Assembly (NCBI GenBank): GCA_937958295.1
Contig: CALFEY010000032.1
Coordinates: 1-34,095 of the forward strand
DNA length: 34,095 nt
Origin: an uncultured Pseudomonadota bacterium
Lineage (GTDB): Bacteria > Pseudomonadota > Gammaproteobacteria > Burkholderiales > Casimicrobiaceae
Reading direction: 5' to 3'
The translations under genes and the position numbers were made by a program. The notes beneath the pieces were generated by a model. That model saw only the letters and a list, made by a program, of their open reading frames with translations, was not told the DNA's origin and ran no database searches. Shown piece by piece: positions 1 through 8,761 of the stretch (its first letter is position 1; each line of letters starts with the position of its first letter).

Positions 1-2
1 AC

Positions 3-128
3 GCCGACCCTCGTCGCTCGCTCGCCTTCACGGCGTCCCGGCAGTGGGTGGCGCAAGGCACGCGCCATCTCGATCTCCTGAATGCCCCGCAGGTGTACGA
101 CCGGATCCGGCGGTGGCTTGTGCCGTAA
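3..128 (+). CDS. C-terminal end of an alpha/beta hydrolase-like protein (partial)
   Basis: An open frame enters from the left edge and stops with TAA at 126-128, giving about 41 residues that end in GTRHLDLLNAPQVYDRIRRWLVP. A histidine followed by hydrophobic residues and a terminal amphipathic helix ending in W-L resembles the last strand and helix of alpha/beta hydrolases, where that histidine would be catalytic. This rests on the tail alone; the nucleophile elbow lies outside the window. The lipid kinase gene follows 30 bases downstream on the same strand. Confidence 0.4.
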   Translation, partial: ADPRRSLAFTASRQWVAQGTRHLDLLNAPQVYDRIRRWLVP

Positions 129-158
129 GGCGGGAGCGGCGCACTTCGCAGGCACACT

Positions 159-1184
159 GTGGACCCTGCGTTCGACGGCTTCACCCCATTGGGCTCTTCT
201 GAGTTCCGCTCCGCGCCTGCTCCCGAGGTCGATCCCGCCTCGCCCCTGCTGTTCGTGATCAATGCCGCTTCGGGTCGCAACGACCGCGAGGCCACGCGCG
301 CCGCGATCAAGGCTTCCCTCGGCGAGGCCGGACGGACAGGCGAATTGATCGAGGCGAAGCCCGAAGCGATCGGCCGCATCGCGCAGGAGGCTGCGGCGCA
401 GTCCGCGAACCGTCGCACGGCCGTAGTCGCCGTGGGCGGTGACGGCACGATCAACGCCGTGGCCAATGCGGCACATGCTCGCGGTTGCGCGATGGGCGTG
501 GTCCCCCAGGGGACATTCAACTACTTTGCAAGGACGCACGGGCTTCCCGTCGAACCCGCGCAGGCCGTGAGCGCCCTTCTGCGCGCGCAGCCCGCGCCGG
601 TGCAGGTGGGCACCATCAACGGTCGCGTGTTCCTCGTTAACGCGAGCCTTGGGCTCTATCCCCAGCTGCTCGAGGACCGGGAGGCGTTCAAGCGGCGCTT
701 CGGGCGCAGCCGATGGGTCGCGGTGGGGGCGGCGCTGGTCACGCTGTTCGGCCGGCATCGCCAGCTCGGGCTGCGCATCGAGCTCACCGGCCAGACGCGC
801 GACGTGACGACGCCCACGCTCTTCGTCGGCAACAACCGCCTGCAGCTCAAGCAGGTGGGGCTGGAGGAGGTCGAGGCGCTTGGCGATGGCCGCATCGCGG
901 CGGTGATGCTACGCCCGATCAGCACGCTCTCCATGTTCTGGCTGCTGTGCCGCGGCGCCTTTGGCACCCTCGGCGAAGCGAGCACCGTGGAGAGCTTCCA
1001 GTTTCAAAGCATGGTGGTGCGGCCGCGGCGCGGCCTCGGACGTGGCCGCCTCAAGGTCGCCATGGACGGGGAGGTGAGCTGGATTCGCGCACCGGTGGAG
1101 TTCCGCGCCGCGAGCACGCCGCTCTACCTGCTGAAGTCTCCATCGGCCGCCGAGGGCGAGGACTCGGAGCAAGCTGGCGCATGA
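159..1184 (+). CDS. Diacylglycerol/lipid kinase family protein (YegS/DagK type)
   Basis: This 341-residue protein has the DAGK catalytic domain. The nucleotide-binding motif GGDGT is at residues 93-97 (in VVAVGGDGTINAVANA), preceded by the strand LFVINAASGR near residue 31 and followed by a PQGTFNYFARTHGLP stretch matching the usual GTxN-ARxLGLP element. The family phosphorylates diacylglycerol or related lipids at the inner membrane, or is of unknown lipid specificity. The C-terminal half has the beta-sandwich expected of the YegS fold. The GTG start at 159 is the only one giving a full N-terminus and has no strong ribosome binding site; the first 25 or so residues look poorly conserved, so the start is uncertain. 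The stop overlaps the next ATG by four bases (1181-1184), implying translational coupling. Confidence 0.85.
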   Translation: MDPAFDGFTPLGSSEFRSAPAPEVDPASPLLFVINAASGRNDREATRAAIKASLGEAGRTGELIEAKPEAIGRIAQEAAAQSANRRTAVVAVGGDGTINAVANAAHARGCAMGVVPQGTFNYFARTHGLPVEPAQAVSALLRAQPAPVQVGTINGRVFLVNASLGLYPQLLEDREAFKRRFGRSRWVAVGAALVTLFGRHRQLGLRIELTGQTRDVTTPTLFVGNNRLQLKQVGLEEVEALGDGRIAAVMLRPISTLSMFWLLCRGAFGTLGEASTVESFQFQSMVVRPRRGLGRGRLKVAMDGEVSWIRAPVEFRAASTPLYLLKSPSAAEGEDSEQAGA

Positions 1185-1987
1185 GCGTGCTGCTGCAGAT
1201 CTCCGACACGCACTTTGGCACCGAGCAGGTGCCCGTGGTGGAAGCGCTGGTGGCCTTCGCCGCGCGCGAGCGGCCCGATCTCGTGGTGCTCTCCGGCGAC
1301 ATCACCCAGCGCGCGCGTCGCCGTCAGTTTCGCGATGCGCGCGCATTCGTCGATCGGCTCGGCGCTCCGTTCGTGGCCATCCCGGGCAATCACGACATCC
1401 CGCTCTTCGACCTCGGTGCTCGCCTCGTGCGGCCCTATGCGCATTACCGCGCCGCGTTCGGCGACGATCTCGAGCCCGTGCACGTGTCGCCCGAGCTCGT
1501 GGTCGTGTGCGTGAACACCACGCGCTGGTATCGCCACACAGACGGCGCAGTGTCCCCGCGACAGATCGAGCGCGTGGAACGGCGCCTGGCCAACGCAGGC
1601 CCTCGGCAACTGCGGATCGTGGTGGTGCACCAGCCCGTGGCCGTGCTGCGCGCCGGGGACGAGCACGATCGTCTGCACGGACACGCGAACGCCTTGCGGG
1701 GTTGGGCGGCCGCCGGCGCCGACATCGTGATGGGCGGCCACATCCACCTGCCCTACGTCCTGCCCCTCGCCGGCCTGGCGCGCCCGCTGTGGGTTGTCCA
1801 GGCGGGCACCGCCGTTTCGTCGCGGGTGCGCGAAGGCGCTCCCAACTCCTTCAACGTGCTGCGGTGGGAGACGGGGGCGGTGGCGCAACGCTGCGCCGTC
1901 GAGCGCTGGGACTACGCGGCAAGGTCGCAGTCGTTCGCTCGAGCGGCGGTGACGGAGGTCGTGCTCGACAGGGGCAAGCCCCCGTGA
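1181..1987 (+). CDS. Calcineurin-like metallophosphoesterase
   Basis: A 268-residue protein with all five metallophosphoesterase motifs in order: D-x-H in ISDTHFG (D9, H11), GDI in VVLSGDIT, GNHD in AIPGNHDIP, the histidine in VVVHQPV, and GGHIHLP. These residues bind the two-metal centre that hydrolyses phosphomonoesters or diesters. Size and the GHIH end resemble the Icc/CpdA-like class III cyclic nucleotide phosphodiesterase branch, but the substrate cannot be read from sequence. It starts at ATG 1181 inside the ATGA overlap with the lipid kinase gene, so the two are co-translated; a lipid or phospholipid-head role is possible but inferred only from context. The gene converges on ribH with a 28-base gap. 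Confidence 0.88.
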   Translation: MSVLLQISDTHFGTEQVPVVEALVAFAARERPDLVVLSGDITQRARRRQFRDARAFVDRLGAPFVAIPGNHDIPLFDLGARLVRPYAHYRAAFGDDLEPVHVSPELVVVCVNTTRWYRHTDGAVSPRQIERVERRLANAGPRQLRIVVVHQPVAVLRAGDEHDRLHGHANALRGWAAAGADIVMGGHIHLPYVLPLAGLARPLWVVQAGTAVSSRVREGAPNSFNVLRWETGAVAQRCAVERWDYAARSQSFARAAVTEVVLDRGKPP

Positions 1988-2015
1988 CTGCACGGGCGCC
2001 GTCACTGCCGCGCAC

Positions 2016-2528
2016 TCAAGCGACCGGCGCCGGCAGGCTCCGCAGGCTCGCGAGGGTCTCCACGCACGCGCGGGCCACCTCGGTTCCCTTCTTCACGAAA
2101 TGATGGGCAAAGAATTCGTGGTGCTCTTCGTGATCGTGGAAGTCGCGGGGCGTGAGCACGGCTGAAAGGACAGGGACATCGGTGTCGAGCTGGACCCGCA
2201 TGAGGCCGTCGATCACCGCCGACGCCACGAATTCGTGGCGATAGATGCCACCGTTGACCACGAGCGCGCACGCGATGATGGCGTCGTAGCGGCCCGACTG
2301 CGCGAGCCGCCGCGCATGCAGCGGAATCTCGAAGGCGCCGGGCACAGCGTACTCGTCGATGTCGAACCGACGGTCGGCGGCACGATCGAGCTCGGCCCGC
2401 ACGGCGTGGGTCGCCCGCTCGACGATGTCGCGATGCCAGCGCGCCGACACGACAGCCACCGTGGCCCGGGGTCCGGAGCTTGCGGTCGCCGCGGTTCTGG
2501 AACGTACTGACTGAAGGGTCTGATTCAT
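2016..2528 (-). CDS. ribH: 6,7-dimethyl-8-ribityllumazine synthase, type II
   Basis: A 170-residue protein that condenses 5-amino-6-ribitylaminouracil with 3,4-dihydroxy-2-butanone 4-phosphate, the penultimate step of riboflavin synthesis. Visible family features are VVSARWHRDIVERA near the N-terminus, VPGAFEIPLHARRLA, VVNGGIYRHEFVASAVIDGLM and a histidine-rich HDHEEHHEFFAHHFVKKGTE near the C-terminus. NGGIYRHEF and the ARWH entry are typical of the decameric RibH2 branch (Brucella, Mesorhizobium, Burkholderia) rather than the icosahedral RibH1. ATG 2528 is chosen because GAGGA lies 8 bases upstream. A further upstream in-frame ATG at 2585 falls inside a hairpin of the leader and adds unconserved residues. 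The gene stands alone, 83 bases downstream of an FMN riboswitch, so it should be repressed by FMN. Confidence 0.93.
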   Translation of the reverse strand: MNQTLQSVRSRTAATASSGPRATVAVVSARWHRDIVERATHAVRAELDRAADRRFDIDEYAVPGAFEIPLHARRLAQSGRYDAIIACALVVNGGIYRHEFVASAVIDGLMRVQLDTDVPVLSAVLTPRDFHDHEEHHEFFAHHFVKKGTEVARACVETLASLRSLPAPVA

Positions 2529-2576
2529 GGATGTCCTCGCAATGAGTGGGACCAGAATCAGGGCACACGCAAACGC

Positions 2577-2598
2577 GGCAGGCACTCGCGTGCCCGCC
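2577..2598 (-). promoter_or_regulatory. Leader hairpin between riboswitch and ribH (possible expression platform)
   Basis: On the minus strand GGCGGGCAC, loop GCGA, GTGCCTGCC form a 9-base-pair stem (one G-U) with a tetraloop of GNRA form. It begins 13 bases after the riboswitch and ends 49 bases before the ribH start. There is no U-tract, so it is not a classical terminator. A second GTGTGCCC a few bases downstream could compete for the GGGCAC arm. Its role as expression platform is inferred. Confidence 0.4.
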
Positions 2599-2610
2599 GA
2601 TGCTTACTCG

Positions 2611-2768
2611 ATCTCTCTTTATCCGGACTGTGACCGTCGGCCCTGGCATCGCACCAGATCTGCTGACCCCGGCCTTCTCGCGGTGACGCGAAAGGCCGGG
2701 CGCTCGCGGGCTCCTGCAGTTGCTTGCAGATACCGCCGGTGGGGACTTTCGCCCCGCCCTGAGAACGC
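2611..2768 (-). promoter_or_regulatory. FMN riboswitch (RFN element)
   Basis: Reading the minus strand, the element opens with TTCTCAGGGCGGGGCGAAAG and TCCCCACCGGCGGTA, continues through GCCCGCGAGC, then GTCAGCAGATCTGGTGCGAT, GCCAGGGCCGACGGTCACAG and TCCGGATAAAGAGAGA. These are the conserved RFN blocks in the right order, and the terminal TCTC/GAGA can close P1. The element binds FMN co-transcriptionally; in this leader it controls only ribH. A TAGAAT hexamer on the minus strand at 2797-2802 sits about 30 bases upstream and could be the -10 box, but I see no good -35. Confidence 0.96.
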
Positions 2769-2819
2769 TGTCGGCCCGCTAAAGGCCAACCCCCGCATTC
2801 TAACCGCAGGCGGGAACGC

Positions 2820-2842
2820 CGATTGCCGCTCGACGACAATCG
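2820..2842 (-). terminator. Hairpin after the NCS2 permease gene
   Basis: CGATTGCCG (2820-2828) and CGACAATCG (2834-2842) pair over nine positions with one mismatch and a five-base loop, 17 bases downstream of the permease stop. No T-run follows on the minus strand, so it is a possible 3'-end stabiliser or factor-assisted terminator. It lies between the permease gene and the ribH leader. Confidence 0.3.
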
Positions 2843-2858
2843 CCGGCCATAGCGACGG

Positions 2859-4148
2859 TCACGTGCCCTCGGGGGCGTCCCTCCATAGCTGGTAGAGGAG
2901 GATGGCGCCGAACGTGGCCGTGCCGATGCCACCGAGCGTGAAGCCGGCGATGCGCAGCGAGAGGTCGCCGGCGCCGATCGTGAGCGTCACGGCCACGGTA
3001 ACCAGATTGCGCGCCCGTCCGAAGTCCACGTGGTTGACGATCCAGATGCGCGCGCCCGTCGCGGTGATGAGGCCGAACACCACGACGGCGAGCCCGCCGA
3101 GCACCGGGACCGGGATGGTGGCGACCAGCGCGCCGAACTTCGGCGAGAAGCCCAGCACGATGGCCGCGAACGCCGCCACCACGAACACGAGGGTGGAGTA
3201 GATCTTGGTGACCGCCATGACGCCGATGTTCTCGGCGTAGGTGGTGACCCCTGTGCCGCCGCCGGCGCCGGAGACGATGGTCGCGATGCCGTCGCCCAGG
3301 AACGCGCGCCCCAGATAGCGGTCGAGGTTCTCGCCCGTCATGGCCGCCACGGCTTTCACGTGCCCGAGGTTCTCGGCCACCAGCACGATGGCCACCGGTG
3401 CGATGAGCGTGGCGGCTTCCAGGCTCCACTGCGGGGCCACGAAGCGCGGCACCCCGAGCCAGGGGGCGGTGGCGACCGCGGCAAAGTCGATGGGCTTGCC
3501 GAGCCCGAGTCCATTGGCGAGCAGGGCATACAGGAGATAACCGGCGATCGCGCCCACGAGGATCGGCAGGCGTCGCGCGAGCCCGGGTGCGCGCACCGCG
3601 ACGAGGCCGGTGGCGACCACGGTGGCGAGGCCGATCCACGTGTCGAACGTGCTGGCGGCGAGGCTCTTGACCGCGATCGGCGCCAGATTGAGCCCGATGA
3701 CCGCCACCACCGCGCCGGTGACCACCGGCGGCATCAGCCGGTCGATCCACGCGTAGCCCACTCGCATCACGACGAGCCCGATGATCGAGTACGCGATCCC
3801 CGCCGCGATGATCCCGGTCAGCGCCACGCCGATGTTCATGTTGGGACCACTGCCCGCATACGCGCTGGCCGCGATCACTACGGCAATGAACGAAAACGAC
3901 GATCCGAGGTAGCTCGGCACGCGACCGCCCACCGCCACGAAGAAGATCAGCGTGCCGATCCCGGAGAAGAAGATAGCCACGTTGGGGTCGAACCCCATGA
4001 GCAACGGCGCCAGCACCGTGGCACCGAACATGGCCACCACGTGCTGCACGCCGAGGGCCAGCGTCTGGCCGGCGGGCAGGCGCTCGTCGGGGGCGATCAC
4101 GCCGCCGTCGCGGAGCTTCCAGCGGGGGAAATAGGAGGTGTCGGGCAT
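2859..4148 (-). CDS. NCS2 (uracil/xanthine-type) nucleobase:cation symporter
   Basis: A 429-residue inner membrane transporter with about 14 hydrophobic segments. The family signature regions are visible: VQHVVAMFGATVLAPLLMGFDP in TM1, VAENLGHVKAVAAMTG (the glutamate corresponds to UraA E241) and GTGVTTYAENIGVMAVTK (second glutamate, as UraA E290). Both acidic residues that hold the nucleobase in UraA are present. Overall it looks closer to the uracil permease branch (UraA/RutG) than to the urate/xanthine branch, but the exact base is not certain. ATG 4148 gives a normal cytosolic N-terminus. A strong 10-base-pair hairpin lies 23-48 bases upstream of the start. The gene is divergent from the flavin monooxygenase across a 425-base gap. 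Confidence 0.9.
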   Translation of the reverse strand: MPDTSYFPRWKLRDGGVIAPDERLPAGQTLALGVQHVVAMFGATVLAPLLMGFDPNVAIFFSGIGTLIFFVAVGGRVPSYLGSSFSFIAVVIAASAYAGSGPNMNIGVALTGIIAAGIAYSIIGLVVMRVGYAWIDRLMPPVVTGAVVAVIGLNLAPIAVKSLAASTFDTWIGLATVVATGLVAVRAPGLARRLPILVGAIAGYLLYALLANGLGLGKPIDFAAVATAPWLGVPRFVAPQWSLEAATLIAPVAIVLVAENLGHVKAVAAMTGENLDRYLGRAFLGDGIATIVSGAGGGTGVTTYAENIGVMAVTKIYSTLVFVVAAFAAIVLGFSPKFGALVATIPVPVLGGLAVVVFGLITATGARIWIVNHVDFGRARNLVTVAVTLTIGAGDLSLRIAGFTLGGIGTATFGAILLYQLWRDAPEGT

Positions 4149-4573
4149 GGGCTTGTCGGATGCAAGAAGGCGGGCAAGGCGCGAGCGTCTTGCCCGAAGG
4201 CGATTGATCGCATTATCCCCAGGAGAGGGGCTTCCGGGTGGGCCTCGTCAGTTGGCAGCACAGGTTTGCGGGTGACGGGATCATCGGACGCAGACGCTCG
4301 TGGTCTTGACGGGCCTCAATCTGCAGTTTGCCATCGTCAGGTAAGTTATTGCCAAACGGGCTGCGGCGTGCCGGAACAACGATGGCACCTCAGTGTATAA
4401 ACTCCACGTCAAGATGGAATCTGCGCAGGCAGCGCCGGTCGAGTGCATGACTCTTGCGATGGCCCGCGGCAACGTGGACGGAGCGCACTGCCGGCGAACC
4501 CTGCGCGACCTAGCCGTGCGCACGCCCCGCGCGAGTTCCCCCCTCCCTTGCCCTTTTCGTACGCCGCAAACCC
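4149..4573. other. Non-coding stretch between permease and monooxygenase genes
   Basis: This 425-base stretch has no open frame with protein-like composition. GC falls from about 65% near the permease to about 55-58% towards the monooxygenase. It contains one clear hairpin (4171-4196) in the permease leader. A TATAAA hexamer on the plus strand at 4396-4401 has no recognisable -35 partner. No good ribosome binding site precedes the GTG at 4574. I see no riboswitch consensus I can name, and no repeat. Confidence 0.6.
4171..4196 (-). promoter_or_regulatory. Leader hairpin upstream of the nucleobase permease
   Basis: CGGGCAAGGC (4171-4180) and GTCTTGCCCG (4187-4196) pair over ten positions (one G-U) around a six-base loop. 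The hairpin begins 23 bases upstream of the permease ATG, so it would be in the 5' leader of that mRNA. It is not followed by a U-tract in the minus direction. A regulatory role is inferred from position only. Confidence 0.4.
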
Positions 4574-6067
4574 GTGCAGCCAACGACTGTTGAGACGGTG
4601 ATCATCGGGACCGGCTTCTCCGGACTGCTGGCCGCCATCCGGTTGCAGAAGAAGCGGTGCGACGACTTTGTGCTGCTGGAAAGAAGCGCCGAGCTGGGGG
4701 GGACCTGGCAGGTCAACTCCTATCCAGGCGCCGAGGTTGACGTCCCCACGAGCCTCTACTGCATCTCCTTCATCCCCTATCGATTCGGGAAATCCTTTGC
4801 GCCGCAAAGCGAGTTGCTCGCCTACACGAACCATATCATCGACAAGTATGGCTTGCGGAAGCATGCGCGTACCAGGCAGACGGTGTGCAGGATCGCCTTC
4901 GACGAGCGCGAGCTCCTGTGGAACGTGGAGACCGAATCAGGCGAGCGCTATCGCGCCCGCTTCGTGATCGACACCAGCGGCGTGCTGGCGAATCCGCACA
5001 TCCCCAGGATCCCAGGCGCGGAGACCTTCGAGGGCCCGAGTTTCCATTCCGGTCAGTGGGATCACACGGTCGTCTACAAGGGGAAACGCGTTGGCGTCAT
5101 CGGCTCGGGATGCTCGGCGGCGCAGATCGTGCCAGCCATTGCCGGCGAGGTATCGCAGTTGTCCCTGTTCATGGGCAAGGCCCAATGGATCCTCCCGCGC
5201 GCGGATCGGCGCTACGGTGCCTTGGAATCCTTCGTGCGGACGCTGCCGGGCATAAGGCACGCCATTCGTTTGCTCGTGTTTGCATTCTATGACGTCAGGT
5301 TCATCGCGTTCCGCCGCTACCCGGGGATCTCGCGCGTCAGCGAGCTCATGAAGGATCATTACCGCAGGAGACTTGAGAGGCATCTCGACAAGTACATCAA
5401 AGACGACACGTTGCGCCAGCACATGATGCCGGACTACGAACTGGGCTGCCGGCGCGTCATACCGACGAATACTTATCTGCCCGCGCTGTCCCGCGAGAAC
5501 GTCGAGGTCGACATCAGCGGGATCGAGCGCCTCACGCCCCAGGGCATCAGGACGAAGGACGGCAGGGACATTGCCTTGGATGTCATCGTCTACGCCACGG
5601 GATACTTCGCGTACTCGAACATGAAGAAGGCATTGACGTTCCAGGTCTATGGGCTCGGCGGCCGCAACCTCAACCGTGAATGGGAAGAAGAGGCGGACTC
5701 CTACAAGGGCATTGCGGTCTCCGGTTACCCCAACTACTTCAAGGTGAACGGCCCGAACACCGGCAGCGGACACAGCTCGCAGATTTCCTACATGGAGGCG
5801 GCCACTGATTACATCGTCCAGGCTATCGGTGCCGTGAAACGGGACAAGGGCATCAAAGCCATCGATGCCCGGCGGGATCTGCAGGATGCATACGTCGCCA
5901 CGATGCGAAGCAAGATGCGAAAGACGGTCTGGCAGAACGCCACCTGCACCGCCTTTTACAGGAAGAACATGACCGAAGAGGTCACGAGCCTTTCCCCTGA
6001 ACCTGTGACGTCGTTCATCCTATCCCGCAAGTGGTTCCGCTTGAGCGACTATCGCCTGCTGCGGTGA
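4574..6067 (+). CDS. Flavin-containing monooxygenase, Baeyer-Villiger type
   Basis: A 497-residue FAD and NADPH-dependent monooxygenase. The FAD Rossmann motif GTGFSG is at residues 12-17, the NADPH motif GSGCSA at 177-182, and between them FEGPSFHSGQWD (152-163) matches the type I Baeyer-Villiger fingerprint FxGxxxHxxxW-[PD]. VIVYATGYF later matches the second conserved ATG segment. Such enzymes turn ketones or aldehydes into esters, or oxidise N or S; the substrate cannot be told. The GTG start has no visible Shine-Dalgarno sequence. The gene has clearly lower GC (about 57% by eye, some 60-base lines near 48%) and many AAG, GAT and CAT codons compared with its neighbours, which suggests later acquisition. 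It sits alone, divergent from the permease. Confidence 0.88.
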   Translation: MQPTTVETVIIGTGFSGLLAAIRLQKKRCDDFVLLERSAELGGTWQVNSYPGAEVDVPTSLYCISFIPYRFGKSFAPQSELLAYTNHIIDKYGLRKHARTRQTVCRIAFDERELLWNVETESGERYRARFVIDTSGVLANPHIPRIPGAETFEGPSFHSGQWDHTVVYKGKRVGVIGSGCSAAQIVPAIAGEVSQLSLFMGKAQWILPRADRRYGALESFVRTLPGIRHAIRLLVFAFYDVRFIAFRRYPGISRVSELMKDHYRRRLERHLDKYIKDDTLRQHMMPDYELGCRRVIPTNTYLPALSRENVEVDISGIERLTPQGIRTKDGRDIALDVIVYATGYFAYSNMKKALTFQVYGLGGRNLNREWEEEADSYKGIAVSGYPNYFKVNGPNTGSGHSSQISYMEAATDYIVQAIGAVKRDKGIKAIDARRDLQDAYVATMRSKMRKTVWQNATCTAFYRKNMTEEVTSLSPEPVTSFILSRKWFRLSDYRLLR

Positions 6068-6140
6068 ACGGGCGCAGCGCCAAGTGAAGTTGCGCAAGCG
6101 AGCGAACGCGCAAGCAACGACCCTGTATCGTAGCGATTGG

Positions 6141-7130
<990 letters not shown>

Positions 7131-7143
7131 CACCGGCAGTGCG

Positions 7144-8742
7144 TCAGTGCGCGCCGCCGGCGTCGCTGGCACCCGTGGCTTTCGGTCGCTTGGCGAGCCA
7201 CACGAACGGCAGGAGCACCACGAACACGATCGCCGAGGCGAAGAACACGTCGTCGACGGCGAGCACGTAGGCCTGCGCGTTGATGATGCGATCCACGCTG
7301 GCCAGCGCCTGGGTCGCGCTCATGCCGGCGGCCTGGAGCTGCTCGAGCGTGTGCGCGGCCGCGCCGTTGCCGTGCTGGATCGATTCGGCGAGATGGGCGT
7401 GGTGCATAGTCGCGCGGTTCTCCCACAGCGTGGTCGACACCGATGTGCCGATCGCGCCGGCGGTGATGCGCACGAAATTCGAAAGGCCCGACGCGCTGGG
7501 AATCTTGTCGGGGGGCAGCCCGGACAGCGTGATCGACACCAGCGGGATGAAGAAGCACGCCACCGCGGCGCCCTGGAGAATGGTGGGGATCATCAGCGTG
7601 GCGAGATCCACCTGGCTGTTGAAGAGCGACCGCAGGTAACTCACCAGGGCGAAGAGCACGAACGCGAGGCTCGCGACCAGGCGCGGGTCGATGCGCCCGA
7701 TGGAGCGTCCCACGATCGGTGACACGAGCACCGCGAGGAGGCCCACGGGGGCGAGTACGAAGCCGGCGTCGGTGGCGGTGTAGCCCATCTGCGTCTGCAG
7801 CCACAGAGGGAGCAGCACCACACTGCCGAAGAACACGCCGTAGGCCACCGACATGGTGAGGGCGCCCATCGTGAAGTTGCGTCCGGCGAACAGCCGCAGG
7901 TCCACCACCGGGTGCTCCTCGTTGAGTTCCCAGATCAGGAAGAAGATGAAGCCCATGATGGCCACCACCGCGAGCGTGACGATCTGCCCGCTTGCGAACC
8001 AGTCGAGCTCCTTGCCCTTGTCGAGCATGATCTGCAGCGCGGCGACCCAGGTCACGAGCAGGCCCAGCCCCACGGCGTCGATGGGGAGCTTGCGCGTGGG
8101 CGATTCGCGGTCGCGGTAGATCGACCAGGTGGCCCACACCGCCGCGATGCCCACCGGGATGTTGATGAAGAAGATCCAAGGCCAGGAGTAACTGTCCGTG
8201 ATCCAGCCGCCCATGAGTGGTCCGGCCACCGGGGCGAGGAGGGTGGTCATCGACCACATGGCGAGCGCGGTGCCGGCGCGGGCGCGGGGATAGCTTGCGA
8301 GCAGCAGCGACTGCGAGAGCGGGATCAACGGTCCGGCCACGAGCCCCTGAATCACGCGGAAGAGGATCAGCGCCTCGATGTTGGGCGCCATGCCGCACAG
8401 CCACGAGGCCAGCACGAACAGGATCGTGGACGTCGCGAAGAGCTTCACCTGGCCGAAGCGCTGCGTGAGCCAGCCGGTGAGCGGCACGGCGATCGCGTTA
8501 GCCACCGCGAAGGACGTGATCACCCACGTGCCCTGGCTGGTGCTCACGCCCATTTCGCCGGAGATAGCGGGGATCGACACGTTGGCGATGGACGTGTCCA
8601 GCACGATCATGAACGTGGCCGCGGCGAGCGCGATCGTGCCTGCGACGAGGCTGCCGCCGGTGAGCGGCGGCGGCGGATACGCCGCCGCGACGGGTGCGGA
8701 AGGGCGATCCGCCGCAGGGGCGGCGGGGGAGGCGGTGGTCAC
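7144..8742 (-). CDS. emrB: DHA2-family MFS drug:proton antiporter, EmrB/QacA type
   Basis: A 532-residue inner membrane protein with 14 predicted membrane segments, last gene of the efflux operon. Family features are the motif C/A-like WVITSFAVANAIAVPLTGWLTQRFG in the second and third segments, VIQGLVAGPLIPLSQSLLL, and PVAGPLMGGWITDSYSWPWIFFINIPVG (antiporter motif C). With the HlyD-type adaptor and outer membrane factor encoded just upstream it would form a tripartite pump exporting hydrophobic or amphipathic toxic compounds across both membranes. The N-terminus is a proline/alanine-rich cytosolic tail of about 25 residues. The start is GTG 8742, 19 bases after the emrA stop. Substrates cannot be predicted. 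Confidence 0.92.
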   Translation of the reverse strand: MTTASPAAPAADRPSAPVAAAYPPPPLTGGSLVAGTIALAAATFMIVLDTSIANVSIPAISGEMGVSTSQGTWVITSFAVANAIAVPLTGWLTQRFGQVKLFATSTILFVLASWLCGMAPNIEALILFRVIQGLVAGPLIPLSQSLLLASYPRARAGTALAMWSMTTLLAPVAGPLMGGWITDSYSWPWIFFINIPVGIAAVWATWSIYRDRESPTRKLPIDAVGLGLLVTWVAALQIMLDKGKELDWFASGQIVTLAVVAIMGFIFFLIWELNEEHPVVDLRLFAGRNFTMGALTMSVAYGVFFGSVVLLPLWLQTQMGYTATDAGFVLAPVGLLAVLVSPIVGRSIGRIDPRLVASLAFVLFALVSYLRSLFNSQVDLATLMIPTILQGAAVACFFIPLVSITLSGLPPDKIPSASGLSNFVRITAGAIGTSVSTTLWENRATMHHAHLAESIQHGNGAAAHTLEQLQAAGMSATQALASVDRIINAQAYVLAVDDVFFASAIVFVVLLPFVWLAKRPKATGASDAGGAH

Positions 8743-8761
8743 GGTGAGCCGCGCGCGGGGA

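Noticed and set aside
2558..2932. Minus-strand frame of 124 codons through the ribH leader
   Set aside because: It runs across the FMN riboswitch, so it is not a protein gene.
4393..4401. GTGTATAA on the plus strand, reminiscent of purine-sensing RNA core sequences near a nucleobase permease
   Set aside because: It is on the strand opposite the permease, no supporting stems can be drawn around it, and I cannot match a known consensus.
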